Source: Euryodendron excelsum
Taxonomy: Eukaryota; Streptophyta; Magnoliopsida; Ericales; Pentaphylacaceae
Reading direction: 5' to 3'
Assembly: GCA_033060915.1 (NCBI GenBank)
Contig: CM065399.1
Span: 16,568,001-16,632,000, forward strand
Length of the DNA stretch: 64,000 nucleotides
Shown one piece after another: positions 34,662 through 47,600 of the stretch (positions are counted from its first letter, which is position 1; every line of letters begins with the position of its first letter). The notes under the pieces were generated by a model, which had not been told where the DNA came from, made no database searches, and saw nothing but the letters and a program-made list of their open reading frames with translations. The position numbers and the translations under genes were made by a program.

Positions 34662-37600
34662 TCAAAGACCTAGAATGGTTGATACATGAATGAGAGAACA
34701 AGAAAGCAAAAGAGAAATCAGGATTGTTGTAACTAAGAACTCCAGACGAGCTTCAGAATTGTTCGTGTTGGCTCCTACAGGTCCCAAACCCGGCGTCAGT
34801 CCCCCACTGCCGTATATCGGGGTGGTAGTTCCCGGTGGAGGTGGTGCATTTAAAGAAGCATTTGTAGTCGTATCTGTCCCTCCCGTCCCTCCGGCTGTGC
34901 TGAAATTTCAAAGAATCAAAAGCCATTAAGCGTTTGTGATAAAAATAGCAAATATTTCTCAGATAGTTTTCAAGCAAGCATTGTGGTTGGGGATTAAGTT
35001 CTCAGCACCAGACAGATTAAACCAGTTTTGACAGTGATATGTCTTCTAAACATTCATAAGAGTCAAGTCTGTTACCCAACAAGGAAAAACAAAACGTCAT
35101 GTTGATGTTTATCTCATATACAAATTCAAAATACATCCAGTCATGTGTGGCCAGACTCTGCACCATAAGTGGACCAAACACATGAAAGTATTCAATTGGA
35201 AAGCGGTGAGACTTGAACACAGGATATTATCTGCTCTGATTTCACATTAAATTATTAACCACCTATTTATCCAAAAGCTTAAGTTGTTATAGAGAAAGAG
35301 GGTGACTTTTTTTTATCTATTTAACACAAATTACTTTTTGTTTACCAACTTGTTGAGGAAAAATTCATTCAGACTTGTCATCATCTTTCGCCATTCTATT
35401 TGAAGCTTCCACGCACTTATGATCGTTCCATTTGTAGTAGCATAACGTTACGTTAATATTTTGTATATACCGATAATATGACAAATTTATTTTGTAACTG
35501 AATGCCATGCGTGATGTATATATTCAAGTTGTTGATTCTAGAACTAGTATTGTTAGTACTATTGAAACATAAGTCAAAAGTAAATCTAATTCTTGCCTTT
35601 TCAATGAGATTAAGATAATATTTACTCTCAAGCACAAAATTTAATGGGAATAGTTTTGCAATAGTGAATTCCGAGTTTGGCTTTTGGATATATATTGAAA
35701 TGCGTCATTTTAATTTGAAGACAAATGTGTCCAGAGTCCCAACCATTGTCACTAACATTGTATACATAAAACATATTGATTTGCTTTTGCCAATCTATTA
35801 ATCACTGTGTTTGATTTTTATATTAGTTAAGCTTAGTCCTTTGAGCAAACAAACAATTTAGTTTTTAGGAGCAAGTCCCTTCACTATGAAACAGAGCACA
35901 CTTGGGTTTCACTGCTCCACAAAAGTAATATATTACAATTGAATAAATAATATCTTATTCCTTCTCTAATTAGCAAAAGAATGCAGGCCAATTATCAATC
36001 ATTAGATGCAATTGTATTCTCGTCGCCAAAATATTTTCTTTTTCCATCTAAAAAAGACAAAAAGAAAAAAAAATAAGGAAAAAACTAATTCCCAATGGGG
36101 TGATTTAGATTTTTTTTTTACCTTTATTCTTGTAATAGGATATGTTCAGCTCACTTTTTCACATTAATGGGTTATGGGATACTAATTGATATATATATAT
36201 ATATATATATTTGAGTGCACCTAGATTTCACAGTTCCACATATTGTGTGTTTGACATAAGAAAATAAGGAGAAAGAATTGACTAACATATTGCTTTGCTC
36301 ATGTCAAGCAAAGAACTATAGCAATAGTAAACCCCCTGAGGGTATCTTATTTTTTACCATGAAAGAAAAGTGGACGTGGCTTCATGGATATGCTTATGTA
36401 TACATTTACGTGGGTTTAATCAAAACAAAAATGACTACAAGGATGGCTTATCAGATTCAAAACAGATGGTGGCCGTATGTATTGAAGGCAGGTCATGTTC
36501 AAGAAAAAGATCAAATGGTTCCAAAAATGAAATGTTCTTGACAATTGACACTACCATTGCTGAAAATGCTTTATTCTTATCAAACCGAAAATGAGAACTA
36601 AATCTACATATGATCATTCTTGTCTATATATATGTGTATATATGCGAAATAAAAACCACGCAAAGCGGGAAGCTTTCTCCAATCAAAAGTATCAAAGCTA
36701 AATTATTAGCAGTAAATCAATAACCTCAAAGCATGTAAAATAAAACAAATAATTGATTAGGAGGAGTTATAAAACTCAGAAAAAAAAAGCCCCAAATAAA
36801 AATCACAGAAACCACACACAACTTTCTCAAATCAAAAGCTGCAATGCCAGATTTATTGACACTAAGTCAATAACCTCAAATCATGTAAAGTAAAACGAGT
36901 AATAGTTTAAAGGGGATGATCAAACTTAAACTAAAAATAAAACCTATAGCTATGAGGTTGTTTACTATTGCCAAGTAATTTTAGCGATTGCCAAAGCACA
37001 GACAATCATTCTATGCTTTGATCATTCTTAAAAAAACTCAGATTCTCTTAGTATTATAAACATTCTTAAAAAAGATATATAAAGTTCAGAGTATTTCATT
37101 TTATTCATTTCACAATTACTATTTTTCCCTTATGCAAAGGATGCCCTGCCTATTTTACCAGTCTTTTTGGGTCTAGGTGCCACCACTCCAATCCTTAGGG
37201 TGTTTAAGTGAAATTTATTATGGGCCAAGTTTTATACCATTCGGGGCCATTTCGAGAATTTTTTTGAGTAAGCGGGGCCATTTAGTATTTTAAAACTTAA
37301 AAATGTCAAGTTTAATAATTAAAAGTGAAATATTAATTCGATTTCCAAACAATGACAAAATTTTTATTTTTATTTTGTTCTGAGTTAAGTGTCACGTGAC
37401 AAATTAGCTTAACCTATAATCAGAGCCTTCAATTAGTAGACAGGTGTGTGGAGGTGTGGCTCCACAAAATAGTAGTCAGATTCGTTAGTTTGACCTGTCA
37501 TTTTTTGCATCAATTCAGACCTAAATGTCAGTGTGCCCAGTAACTTAGCACTTTCACCCACCGTTCGATCATAGAAGGAAACGATACAACGGTCAAAAAC

Positions 37601-37815
37601 CAAAAAGCAAGTGAGCAAACCCAAAGAGAGCGAGAGAGAGAGAGCACTCTGTGATCTGAACTGAAACTGGCGTTACATTAACATATGAACGGTCGAGATT
37701 GAAGATGCAAATCAACACAGTCAAACCCATCCATGCATAAAGACACGTGGAATACATCCACGAGAACCCCACACAGGACAAAAGCACAAGCTTTTACTCA
37801 CCAACTCTACACCCT

Positions 37816-37849
<34 letters not shown>

Positions 37850-38418
37850 ACAACACCACTGTAGTCTGTGACACACATTGCAAGAAAGAAACATAGAATC
37901 AATGGTTTGGGGGAAGGTGTGCCTATAATCAGAGTTCTCATCTACATATATATATATATATATATAGATATATCTACATTCATATCGAGTAGACTCATAT
38001 ATCAATCTACAAACAAATACATGGGTATTTATACTTGCCCGAAAATGAAAGCAAAGATGATTTTTAATACGGTGAACTAGACATATATATACACACATGC
38101 ACAAATCATATTACTGTTCTTTCTTTTTCCTGGAATCCAAACACAGTATAAATGATGTCTATATATACACAAATATATAAGACCATGGTACAGTTTAGAT
38201 GGAAGTGCAATGAAAAAAGAAAGAACAATTTAAACGCAAGGTAGAACATTTAATAGAAAGTAAAAAAATATGAAAATGAAAGAAGACTAAGGGGCATACC
38301 TTGAAGAGGATGGAAAAACACAAGATCCATAGCCTAAAAATAAAACAAAAAAACAAAAAAAGAGCAAATAATAAGCATCACTATGTGTATGTATACATAT
38401 ACTCACACAAAAACATTT

Positions 38419-38449
<31 letters not shown>

Positions 38450-38784
38450 AAACTGGGGTCGGTTTTGGCAAGGGTGGCTGTGCCAGCGAAGTCGCAGCTG
38501 CCAGGGGCATTGGCCTTGCGCTGGTAGTAGCTATTGAATGCATAGGAAGCGTGAGACTGAACCGTGTTGGGAAGGTAGCACTGCCCAGATGACTGAACGG
38601 GTGCACAGTCGGCTCCGGCGCCGCATGCGTAGTCTAGCGCCGTCTGCAGCCCCTTTTCGCCGGCGTCGCTCCTAGCCACGCACCATGTTGCTTCCGCCAC
38701 TACTACTACTATTAGATTGTTGGTGATTAGAGACAGAGCCATCACCAGGACTGTCATTGCCACCACCTCCCACAGTGATGCCAT
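34662..38784 (-). CDS. GPI-anchored CBM43/X8 protein, plasmodesmata callose-binding (PDCB)-like, 3 exons, 200 aa
   Basis: Exons on the minus strand: 38784-38454, 38333-38300, 34899-34662 (603 nt, phases agree). Residues 1-32 form a signal peptide. The X8/CBM43 module spans about 33-118, from TWCVARSD to SYGSCVFPS. It has six cysteines (C35, C54, C60, C69, C97, C115), the ACGAGADC core and SHASYAFNSYYQ. A Gly/Thr/Pro-rich linker (123-165) and a hydrophobic C-terminus (EFLVTTILISLLL) after NTNNSE give a GPI-anchor signal. CBM43 binds beta-1,3-glucan (callose). GPI-anchored single-X8 proteins of this shape include the PDCBs that stabilise callose at plasmodesmata, so an apoplastic wall role is inferred; which PDCB or X8-GPI paralogue it is stays open. 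The 34-nt exon 2 encodes the last Cys of the module. Intron 2 is 3.4 kb. Confidence 0.88.
34900..38299. other. 3.4-kb intron 2 of the CBM43 gene
   Basis: AT-rich, with an AT dinucleotide run at about 36190-36211, (TC)n at 37817-37848 and TA runs at 37947-37966. A block of GA-rich sequence lies at 37624-37645. The frames here show no conserved domain. The intron is bounded by CAAG/GTATGC and TTTCAG/CACAGCC. Confidence 0.75.
38419..38447. repeat. (AG)n microsatellite next to the donor of CBM43-gene intron 1
   Basis: On the transcribed strand it reads (CT)n and begins about 6 bp after the donor GTTTGT. Intron 1 is only 120 bp, so this tract fills a quarter of it. Confidence 0.9.
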
Positions 38785-38900
38785 GGCCGGAAGTTATATG
38801 GCCGCTGGGTAGTAATGTGAGTTGGTAAAGCGCAGAGAGAGGGAGAGAGAGAGAAAAGAGGGAGAGAATGTCTAGAGAGAGTATCAAGAGCCAGTACTTC
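38785..38900 (-). promoter_or_regulatory. GA/CT-rich 5' leader of the CBM43 gene
   Basis: Directly upstream of the ATG the transcribed strand is rich in CTCTCTC (GAGAGAGAGAAAAGAGGGAGAG on the plus strand near 38840-38865). Such tracts are common in plant 5' UTRs and core promoters. No TATA box position is claimed. Confidence 0.4.
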
Positions 38901-41900
38901 TTTTTCTGTTCTTTTGGCTTTTACTTTTTCTTTTCTAATAAATGCAATGTTTCTGTTTGGTACTTTGGACCTTTGGTTATAGAAAAATGCTAGGATGGTC
39001 ATAGAAAAATGGTAGGGACAGGGCATAAATGAAACCTTTGGAAATTATTTATTGTTTGTTTTTTAATTAGGTATTCTTTTATTTCACACAAATTAAATAA
39101 TTATAATATTAAAAGTTATGACGTGAGTTCAAAGAGTTAATAGCATTTAAGAGGTAAAATTTTTAAAAGTTTGTAAAAACCAAGATAAAAAAAATTTAAA
39201 ATTTTAGGAGGGATAATACACTATCTTGTCGTAAATACCCAATAAGAAATTTTAGGAGGGCTAATAAATAATATTTTGTTATAAATACCCAAGAATTTAA
39301 AGAAAATTATAGGGTTAAATTCACCTAGACCTCCTAAGGTTTAAACTATTGACAGCTAGACCCAATACCCTTAAAAAATAAGCACAGAGACCCCTTGAGG
39401 TTTTGTTTAGTGGCAAGTAAACCCCATGTCGTTAGATCTGTTAGCCGAAATCGGTTAGTTAACTAGGTTAACCAACTAAAAAGACCAAAAACCCCTTCAA
39501 ATATAATAAAATATAGACACAAAATTCCAATCTCCTTTTTACACTCTATGATCATTTCTCTGTCTCAAAACTATAAAACTCTTGCATGTAGTTTGTTGTG
39601 CTGTGGACGTGAACATGCACAAAAACCACCAAGAGAAACGTAAAGAAAGCCGAAAAGTTGCTTATGCACTGGTGCTTCTGGTGAAGAAATAGTACTATAG
39701 CACTGTAAGGGCTCAATAGAATATCCCTATGATATCTTTGAAGTATGCTAATTTAAAGATTAAAAAAAAAAACTAATCACAAATTGTCGCCTCAGTTTGC
39801 TTTGTTAAAATTTTAATTAGCAACAAACCTTCCAAATCATCTACTTGGTATCTTATTAAAAAGGATTCTTTATTATAATATTTCACTTTTCCTGTAAATT
39901 TTGTAATAAAAAAGAAAAAACTATTGCGATAATAATAAAAAACTATTGCAATTAAAATAAACTAATACCTAATACCAATGTCAAAACAATTACACATCTC
40001 AAAATACCATGGTGAGTTTTAGAAGATATGAAAAGTAAAATTTATTATTTTAAGTCTTTTTAGGCAAAATATCATAGTGCGTTTTAGAAGATATAAATAG
40101 GTGGCGTAATAGGTTGATCCTATTACTAGAAAGCGGAGTTTGCCCTAAGGTCTAACACTTAACCTTATATTGATCCAGTTACTGTGATGGTGGAATTTGC
40201 TTTAAGGTTTAAGGCTTAATTAGCATGCTGGTGCAACGTCAAGTGTGGGTGTTTATTGGTCGTGGAATCTACCAAATTCCATCTTTTTTTTTTTTAATTG
40301 GGTACAATGAGATACAAAATTGTTTTACCCGTAAAAAAGCAAAAAGTAACTTTAAGATACTGCACTTGAAGTTTGGGTGCAAATTTTAGCTTCCATATCA
40401 TCTTAAAAAGAGCTCAAAATGAAGTACCAACTTTAGATGCTTGCAACAAAGAGATAAAGAAACAGAGTGAGAGCAGATAGGAAAGAGGAAGTTCAGAAAG
40501 AGAGACGTGTGAGAGAGAGAGAGTCGTGTAAGGGGATAAAAGGGTGAAACAAGAGTAAAAGGACCATAATACCCTTTCAAATTAACGGTGGCTAACATAT
40601 AGTGACGGTAGGGGGTGTAGGTGCCTATGTTGAAAAAATAGTGGGGCTTAGTTAACATGCTAAACCTCAGAAGATCTAAGTAAAATTAACCAAAAAATAT
40701 AGAAAACTTCAAAAGTTTTGGGCGCGCCATGGCCTCTGCCAGCCCTTACGTCTGCCAATGAATTTGGTGACAGTCTAGAGCATGAGTGAAACACAATTTT
40801 ATAAACGCTCCAGTGTACATGTTAAGTATACTTTATTTAGTTATACAAAATGTGAAAATTGTGAAAAAAATATGAGCCTCACACTTTGTAAGGGCCATAC
40901 AATTTAATCCTATATCACTGAGAATGACTAATATGGGAATGCAATTTTATATAGTTACATAAGGGGCATTTTGATAATTAGATGAATTTTGGTTATGGCT
41001 AATGCTTGTTTGTATATGATGATTCTTTTCTTAAACTTCGAAAGAAAAAAAGGAAAGATCTTACTAGTTAGGTAAGCGCAATAAAATTAATTTCAGTAAC
41101 TGTAAAAAAATAATTAAATTGGTTTGCTTTTGCATTCATATTCTCAAGATCATATGCAAGACTTGCAAAAATAATGTTTCTAAAATAATTGTAATAGGAC
41201 CGCTTCATGATTTTAACTTTTTGAAGAGGTCACATTAAATTCAAGTAAGACCAACTTTCATGGTTTGTCTAATTTCTGAAAAATTATTCAGTGCTCTGGG
41301 GCACCGCCTCGTGGTACTCCATCTTTCACACGAGGATGGAACCCACTTGTTTTAACAGGTGGTGAAGTCCACCCTCATGTGAGAGGTGGAGCACTACGTG
41401 ACAGTGCTCCAAGAGTACTTAATAATTTCTCCTAATTTCTACATATAAGTGTCATTTTGATGTAAAAGAAACAATTTAAAACAAGTCCCTTTCTATAGCT
41501 CTTGAGTTGTGACATGATGTGACGGTCGTATTGAAAATTTGTCTTTTGTTTGAATAATAGCGGCACAAATATTTGGCAAATAACATATTAATACTGAATT
41601 TTGCTTAGCCTTAAGCTACTGCTACCTCAAGATTATCTGTTAGAGAAATGTGCTCCATGGAAATTTAAAGTTAAATTTTTTTTTTTTTATATTTCATTGG
41701 ATTCTGCTTAGTACAATGTTAGCTTGTGCTGCATAAAAGTTGTAGAGATATTGAAATAGAGATATGCAAATTCTGCATTCTAGCATCCCATCAGACATAA
41801 AATATCGCTAGTACTTTTATTCTACGTAAAGATCATTAAGCTAAACACATTGAAATATTCCATAAAAGACAAATAGTGACATGCCGATTTAAAAAAAAAT

Positions 41901-44623
41901 CAAAACATATCTTGACTTTCCTGAAAATTGATAAATTCAAATGATTGCGAGAAGGAAATTGTTAAATTCACATTTTATTTAATGCTATCCACAATTCTAT
42001 TGTCTCTCATAGTGCTTCACATTTTATTTACAAAGATATTGTAAATTTAGCACTTTTACATTTTTTTTATAAATAATAATCTTAATAAATTTTCTTATCA
42101 AAGAAAAGAACATATCAATATATCAAACTAGCAGTGAACCTGTGCTATGCAAGGATTATAAATGTAGAATTATAGGATGATTTTTTAAAGAATATTTTAT
42201 AAAAAAAGTTTTACAAGATCATATATTTAAAATATGATATTAAATGATTAAGTATATTACACATTTTTTTTTATTCTAATCGCCAAAAAAAGCAATGTAC
42301 AAAGAACAATTTATGTCATGACTATTATAAGTCACATCTTTAATATATTTTTGTTCTTAGAGTAATTAAGTACATTATTTATAAATTTCAACGTCAAGTT
42401 TATTGAGCCATATTTAAGAATGAAAAGAAAAAAAACAAAAATTATAAAAGAATCTTAAATTTAGACCACCATTCTATACTCATCAAATCCGTCTTAAGAC
42501 TTGAGATATTATATATGCATATATTTAATCTCTGTCAAGAAATAATCGTTCAAGCTTATAAAACAATATTATAGTACTTTGCTTTTAAGAAAATATAAAT
42601 GAATAATTAGAAGAGATTAATTAAGTTTACATAGGTTGATTAACATATATGTAAACTTTTTAATTTAATGCTCAAAAAATGTACATATGTATAAGTATTT
42701 TTGTAAATAGTTTACATACTTTATTTATATCTGATTTCCTAGTCCTTTTTTCTTTTTTCCCTTTCTCTTCTTTGAGTAATTATTTGATATATTGGTATGA
42801 ACTCAAACAACATTGAATGAATTAAAAGTTTTATATGAAACAAAACGAAATTGGTTTATTTTCTCAATTTATTCTTATTTTGAAAGCTTACTAACCTACT
42901 TTATTAAACAAATTACAAGGTTAGATTAAATCCAATTCATTAAAAATTCACAACTACATATATTTAAATCTAGCCTTAGACTCATTTTGAATAAAGTTAA
43001 AATGATTTGAAAAGAGCATTAGTTGTAAGAATTTGAAAAGATTGTTAGGTTTAGTTACCATATCAATTATTAAAAATCTATAATGACATATCTATATTTA
43101 GATTTTAAATATTTTCTTAAATGACTTTTCATGTTTTCATTTTGATCGGGTGGCAATTCAAAAAATCTTACCATATTAATTAAAGAACCAATGATTTTAT
43201 GACATTTGTATTTTTGTGTTTTTAAAATTAAAAAGTCTAAGAAAATAAATGAAGACTTTTTAGTTCAAACACTTAACAACCTATTGCTATAATATATAGT
43301 ATAGATGATGCACTGTGAGCACAGGTAGAGCACTAATTTTCTGTTTCCTCAAATTGAAGTCGTGTCAAGCTTTTATTTTCATGACAAAGCAGTTGTTGTC
43401 GATAAATTGATCTACACAAGGAATTCTATGAATTCAAATTTTATTATAAAAATTATGATCATTCTAAAATTTACATTCTAGCCTCCTATTTGATTCCAAG
43501 TACAGAGAAATGACAATTTGGTTAACTATTGTGTAAGGGGGGACAGTTAATGGGATATCAATAGCAATGCATAAAAGCAGAATATAAGTATTTTATTCCC
43601 AAATTTGAAGCTGTGTGGAACTTTTATTACTTTTTACAAAACTTTTTGCTATAACAAATATGTTACATAATAATTGGTTTTTTTTACTATAGGGCTTTTG
43701 TTTTCATAAATTGTAATGGACAAACAGGTAAAATCAATAATTTTACAATCACTCAAACTTTCCACATCGTCCATAATTGGTTAAGTTTTTAATGCAATAT
43801 ACGTTTTCTCATATCATTGGCCTCCTCCAAATATTTATTTTCCTAAGAATATTTCAAGTTAGCCGGAATCTAAATTACCAATTGTCGGAGAAACGCCCAA
43901 AATGCGTCACCTTTTAATTAGGAAGAACTGAAGAAACTTCGAACCTACAGTAACTTATCTTTAATTTTTTTTAAATATATCGCTTTTTTCATTGTATAAA
44001 ATATGAAAATAGAATAGGAGGGTACTCTTTATTTTGGCATTCGATAGACGAAAGTAATCATGGGCTGGCGCAAAAATCGGCTGGCTCTCATATTAAACAT
44101 GCACAATATTCAAGCCTCGTCCACGTTTTCCTACAAAAATTTATTGGGTTCGTCAGTTCGTGTAGACTGTGTACAAGGAAGTAGTTTGCTGAAATCATAG
44201 ATACCTTGTAGTAAAAAAGAAAAAAAAGGGAAGAATAAAGATAAATTTTTCATTTTTGCAGACCTCTATTGGTGTGACTTAGACAAATTAAATTATTAGC
44301 TGCCTTATATTTATGAAACATTCTATTAAACATAACAAAAATGCAAAACAATAATGTTGCGAAATCCACAAAGATAGTAAGGAATAAAATCATTTGTGGA
44401 AGTCATATATCGTTATCTTAGAACTGGTAGATGCACCAATGAAACTCATTTTGTAACATTATGATTTGAAGATGTACATCTTAGAACTCATTGCACATAA
44501 AATAAAACAAAAAAAAATTGGTATCAGATTTCTCTCTCTCTCTCTCTCTCTAATGCAGGGTGCTCAATTTGAAGCCCTGAATTCCATTAGAAAGATCATA
44601 AAGAATGGTAAGTAAAGATTTGC
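38901..44623. other. AT-rich intergenic DNA, no gene seen
   Basis: It lies between the 5' end of the CBM43 gene and the 3' end of the UBP gene. It holds a palindromic repeat (41281-41434, listed separately), a (TC)n run at 44531-44550 and long AT-rich stretches (41900-43300). The frame at 40398-40658 has no recognisable domain. Confidence 0.65.
41281..41434. repeat. About 150-bp imperfect palindrome (fold-back or MITE-like element)
   Basis: The left half from AAATTATTCAGTGCTCTGGG pairs with the right half ending CCAAGAGTACTTAATAATTT. Inner arms (CTCCATCTTTCACACGAGG and CCTCATGTGAGAGGTGGAG) also pair, around a centre near 41351 (ACTTGTTTTAACAGGT). It is GC-richer than its surroundings. No target duplication could be fixed. 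Confidence 0.75.
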
Positions 44624-47600
44624 TCAAAGTTTTTCATAAAATAGGATATAGGCCTCACGGCGAAGAACTGCTTCCAAAGAAACCTCGCGCACAGAAGTAT
44701 CACTGGCTTGGTACCACACACAATCTCCATTTTCTTTCTCAGCAGCCTTCCTATTACCCTTTGGACCTCTCACAAATGCAACATAGTGGCCTTCCCTCAT
44801 GCTCCCCAGATGCTCCACCACACCAACCAGCCGATATATGTACTCATCTCTCTCTGTGCACCTGTAATTTATTGTAACGAAAGATAAATTAACATGGCAT
44901 TATCATCTACTAGATACATACATATATATACATATATGTGTAATCATTAGGATATCATATTGTTATAGGCGAGAAAATTTAAAAATTTTAAACTTCAAAC
45001 TAAACGCAGCTAATTTATTGACCCGTTATACCACATCAACATGATGACGTGATACCACCATTGTACCCAATAGTTACTCCAGAGGAGATCTACTTGCTAC
45101 ATATGTATATATATATATATATTCATATATACAACATAGATATCAGGAACAGCTAAGGTGGTACAAGTTGAAAGAAGCACATAAAGCAGGAGGGCACAAA
45201 GCAAGGAAGAAGAGTAGAAGAGGATGAAACTGCACAACTCTACGTAAGTGATACCACACCTTTTGGCTTTGTATACGAGTACACTTATAAGAATTACCAA
45301 TTGGGTTTGTATAAATGTTTCAGTGAGTTAAATAAGGTGATTAGGAGATTCCATAAATCTGTAAGAAGGAAATTTTCAAATGCCTCTAAGAGGATTATAA
45401 ACTTATTGTTTTTTTCATGTTCTTTAATAATTAGTTCGTTATCAGATTCTAATAAAATTAACTTCATTAAAATTTTCCTCAGTTTAGGGGACTCTGTGTG
45501 TGTGTGTGTAAAGACTGGTAAAAAATTAACACAAATCGTAATGGCTATAACTTGGTAAAATAAGAATGATAACGATCAAAGAAGGAGCTGATGTAGTTGG
45601 CTAAGTAGTAATATAGGTACGTGGAAGCCAAGAAAGCACATAGAAAGTTGCTGCCGTAAATTCAACACGTAAAGGTTGCAATGAAAAATGAAGAGGGTCT
45701 CCAACTCATTGACACAAACAAGTTCAACATTCCAGTTCAACAAGTGTGACAGTCCTTGGCTTAAGAAGTGAACTATATAACCGTATGATTAGAAAAAATA
45801 AAAAATAACAATAAGAAAATGAAGATAGAGACATGGTTAATGGTCGAAGTTTCTCACCACCAAGTGATAGAATTAATTAGTTCAAGTTTGCAGGAAATAA
45901 ATCATATGGGATGTCGCACCAAAAAAGGTGGTTCAAATACTTGCCATCAACCCATCAGAAAAAGTGTGCTTTCCAACAACGTAAAAATATCAGGAGAGGT
46001 CAGGTCATGTGACTTTTTAAACGAATCATGCGATTGTTAAGCAACAAATTTAGTCATTCATTTTTCTTTTATTAAGCTGGATAGAATACTAGCCCATAGA
46101 TTAGATTAAACTATAGGGCTGACTAACAAGTAAGAAGTACGAATATTTCTAAGGCGTTGTATCCATATTATATAGGTGTCAGATATCAACACTCGTCGAA
46201 CACTCCCTGACACGTGTTGGACACACATTCAAATGTATTCTATTATTTTTAGAACGAGACAAGTTTCAAACACTTGAGGGACATACATGTCCATCACTTA
46301 GACACATGTACATGCAACAAATTGCAAATTTTGAACAAAATACTTATGATCCAATGACAAAATAAAAACAATGTTTGGGGGAGATAAAAACAAATTGCAA
46401 ATTGTAAATTTGTTTTCGTTTTATTTCATATTATACGATGTTCAAATTATGGATCGAATAGTGACTTTCATGTTGAATTAGTGTTTTAATATTTTGATAG
46501 TTTATGAATGTTACATTCATATACATAGTAAAACAAAAATCTATGAATATATATATATATATATATTGTCATATTGCAATCATGTCTGTAAGTTCATTTT
46601 TTAAAAAAATTGCAATGTCCCATGTTCGTACTCATGCTGTGTCCATGCTTAGAAGGCTATGGTCTTATTTTTGTTTGGCCAACCCTAAAGTCCTTTAAAG
46701 GTTATTCCAGCTTGTATTCAGCAGTTTTTGGATGATCGTTCATGAAAGCATAGACAGTTACAACAACATTCTCCCTCTCCCTCCATTTTGGGATTGAGGT
46801 GTGGGTGTTTAAACTAATTTTTAGCTTATTATAAAATTCCCCTTCTTATCATTTTAATCATCATTTCGCCAACGGCTTGAAGAGGGTGATTAGCAGTGTA
46901 GTCTCTGATTCTCAGAATGCTTTTGGAGGAGGGAACCAAATTCTGATGCAGTCTTAGTGGCCAATGAGGTGGTAGATTTGAGGCTTAGGAGCGGAGGTTC
47001 GGGGTTAGTCTGCAAAGGAGATATTGAGAAGGCATATGATCATGTCAATTGGGACTTTCTTATCTATGCTGAAAAGGATGGGTCATAGTGCCAAATGGTG
47101 AAAATGGATCTTTTTATGTATGTCCACAGTTAGATTCTTCTGTGTCATGGTGAATGGCTCCCCTTCGGGTTTCTTTGATAGCTCTAATGGTTTAAGACAA
47201 GGTAATCCTCTATCTCGCTAGCTTTTCATTATCATGATGGAGGCCTTAAGTAAGATGTTGAGTAATGCAGTTCAAGGAGAATTGATTGGGCCATATAAGA
47301 TTGCCAGGACTGGGGGTGCCAGGGTGTCCATTTCCCATCTCCTGTCTGCGAATGATAGGATTATTTTCTGTGGTGTGAACGTCGACCAACTTAGATAACT
47401 CTGTTGTGTCTTTACATACTTTGAAGCTGTTTCTAGTCTGAAAGTGAATGCGGGCAAGAGTGAGCAGCCTTATCCCAATGGGTGAAGTGCAGGGCATTTG
47501 TGATCTGGCAGACTGTCTAGATTTCAAGGTTGGCTATCTTACTTCTGTCTGTCTTGGGCTTCCTCTTGTATCATATCTATCACAGCAGCTTCATATGGGA

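Noticed and set aside
36278..36594. Overlapping plus-strand frames of 74-87 aa in the CBM43-gene intron
   Set aside because: No domain, no signal peptide or conserved motif, and AT-rich codon use like the surrounding intron.
38287..38453. Unspliced end of the CBM43 exon 1 frame (poly Ser-Leu)
   Set aside because: The poly Ser-Leu part is the CT microsatellite of intron 1; splicing to SYGSCVF restores the X8 module.
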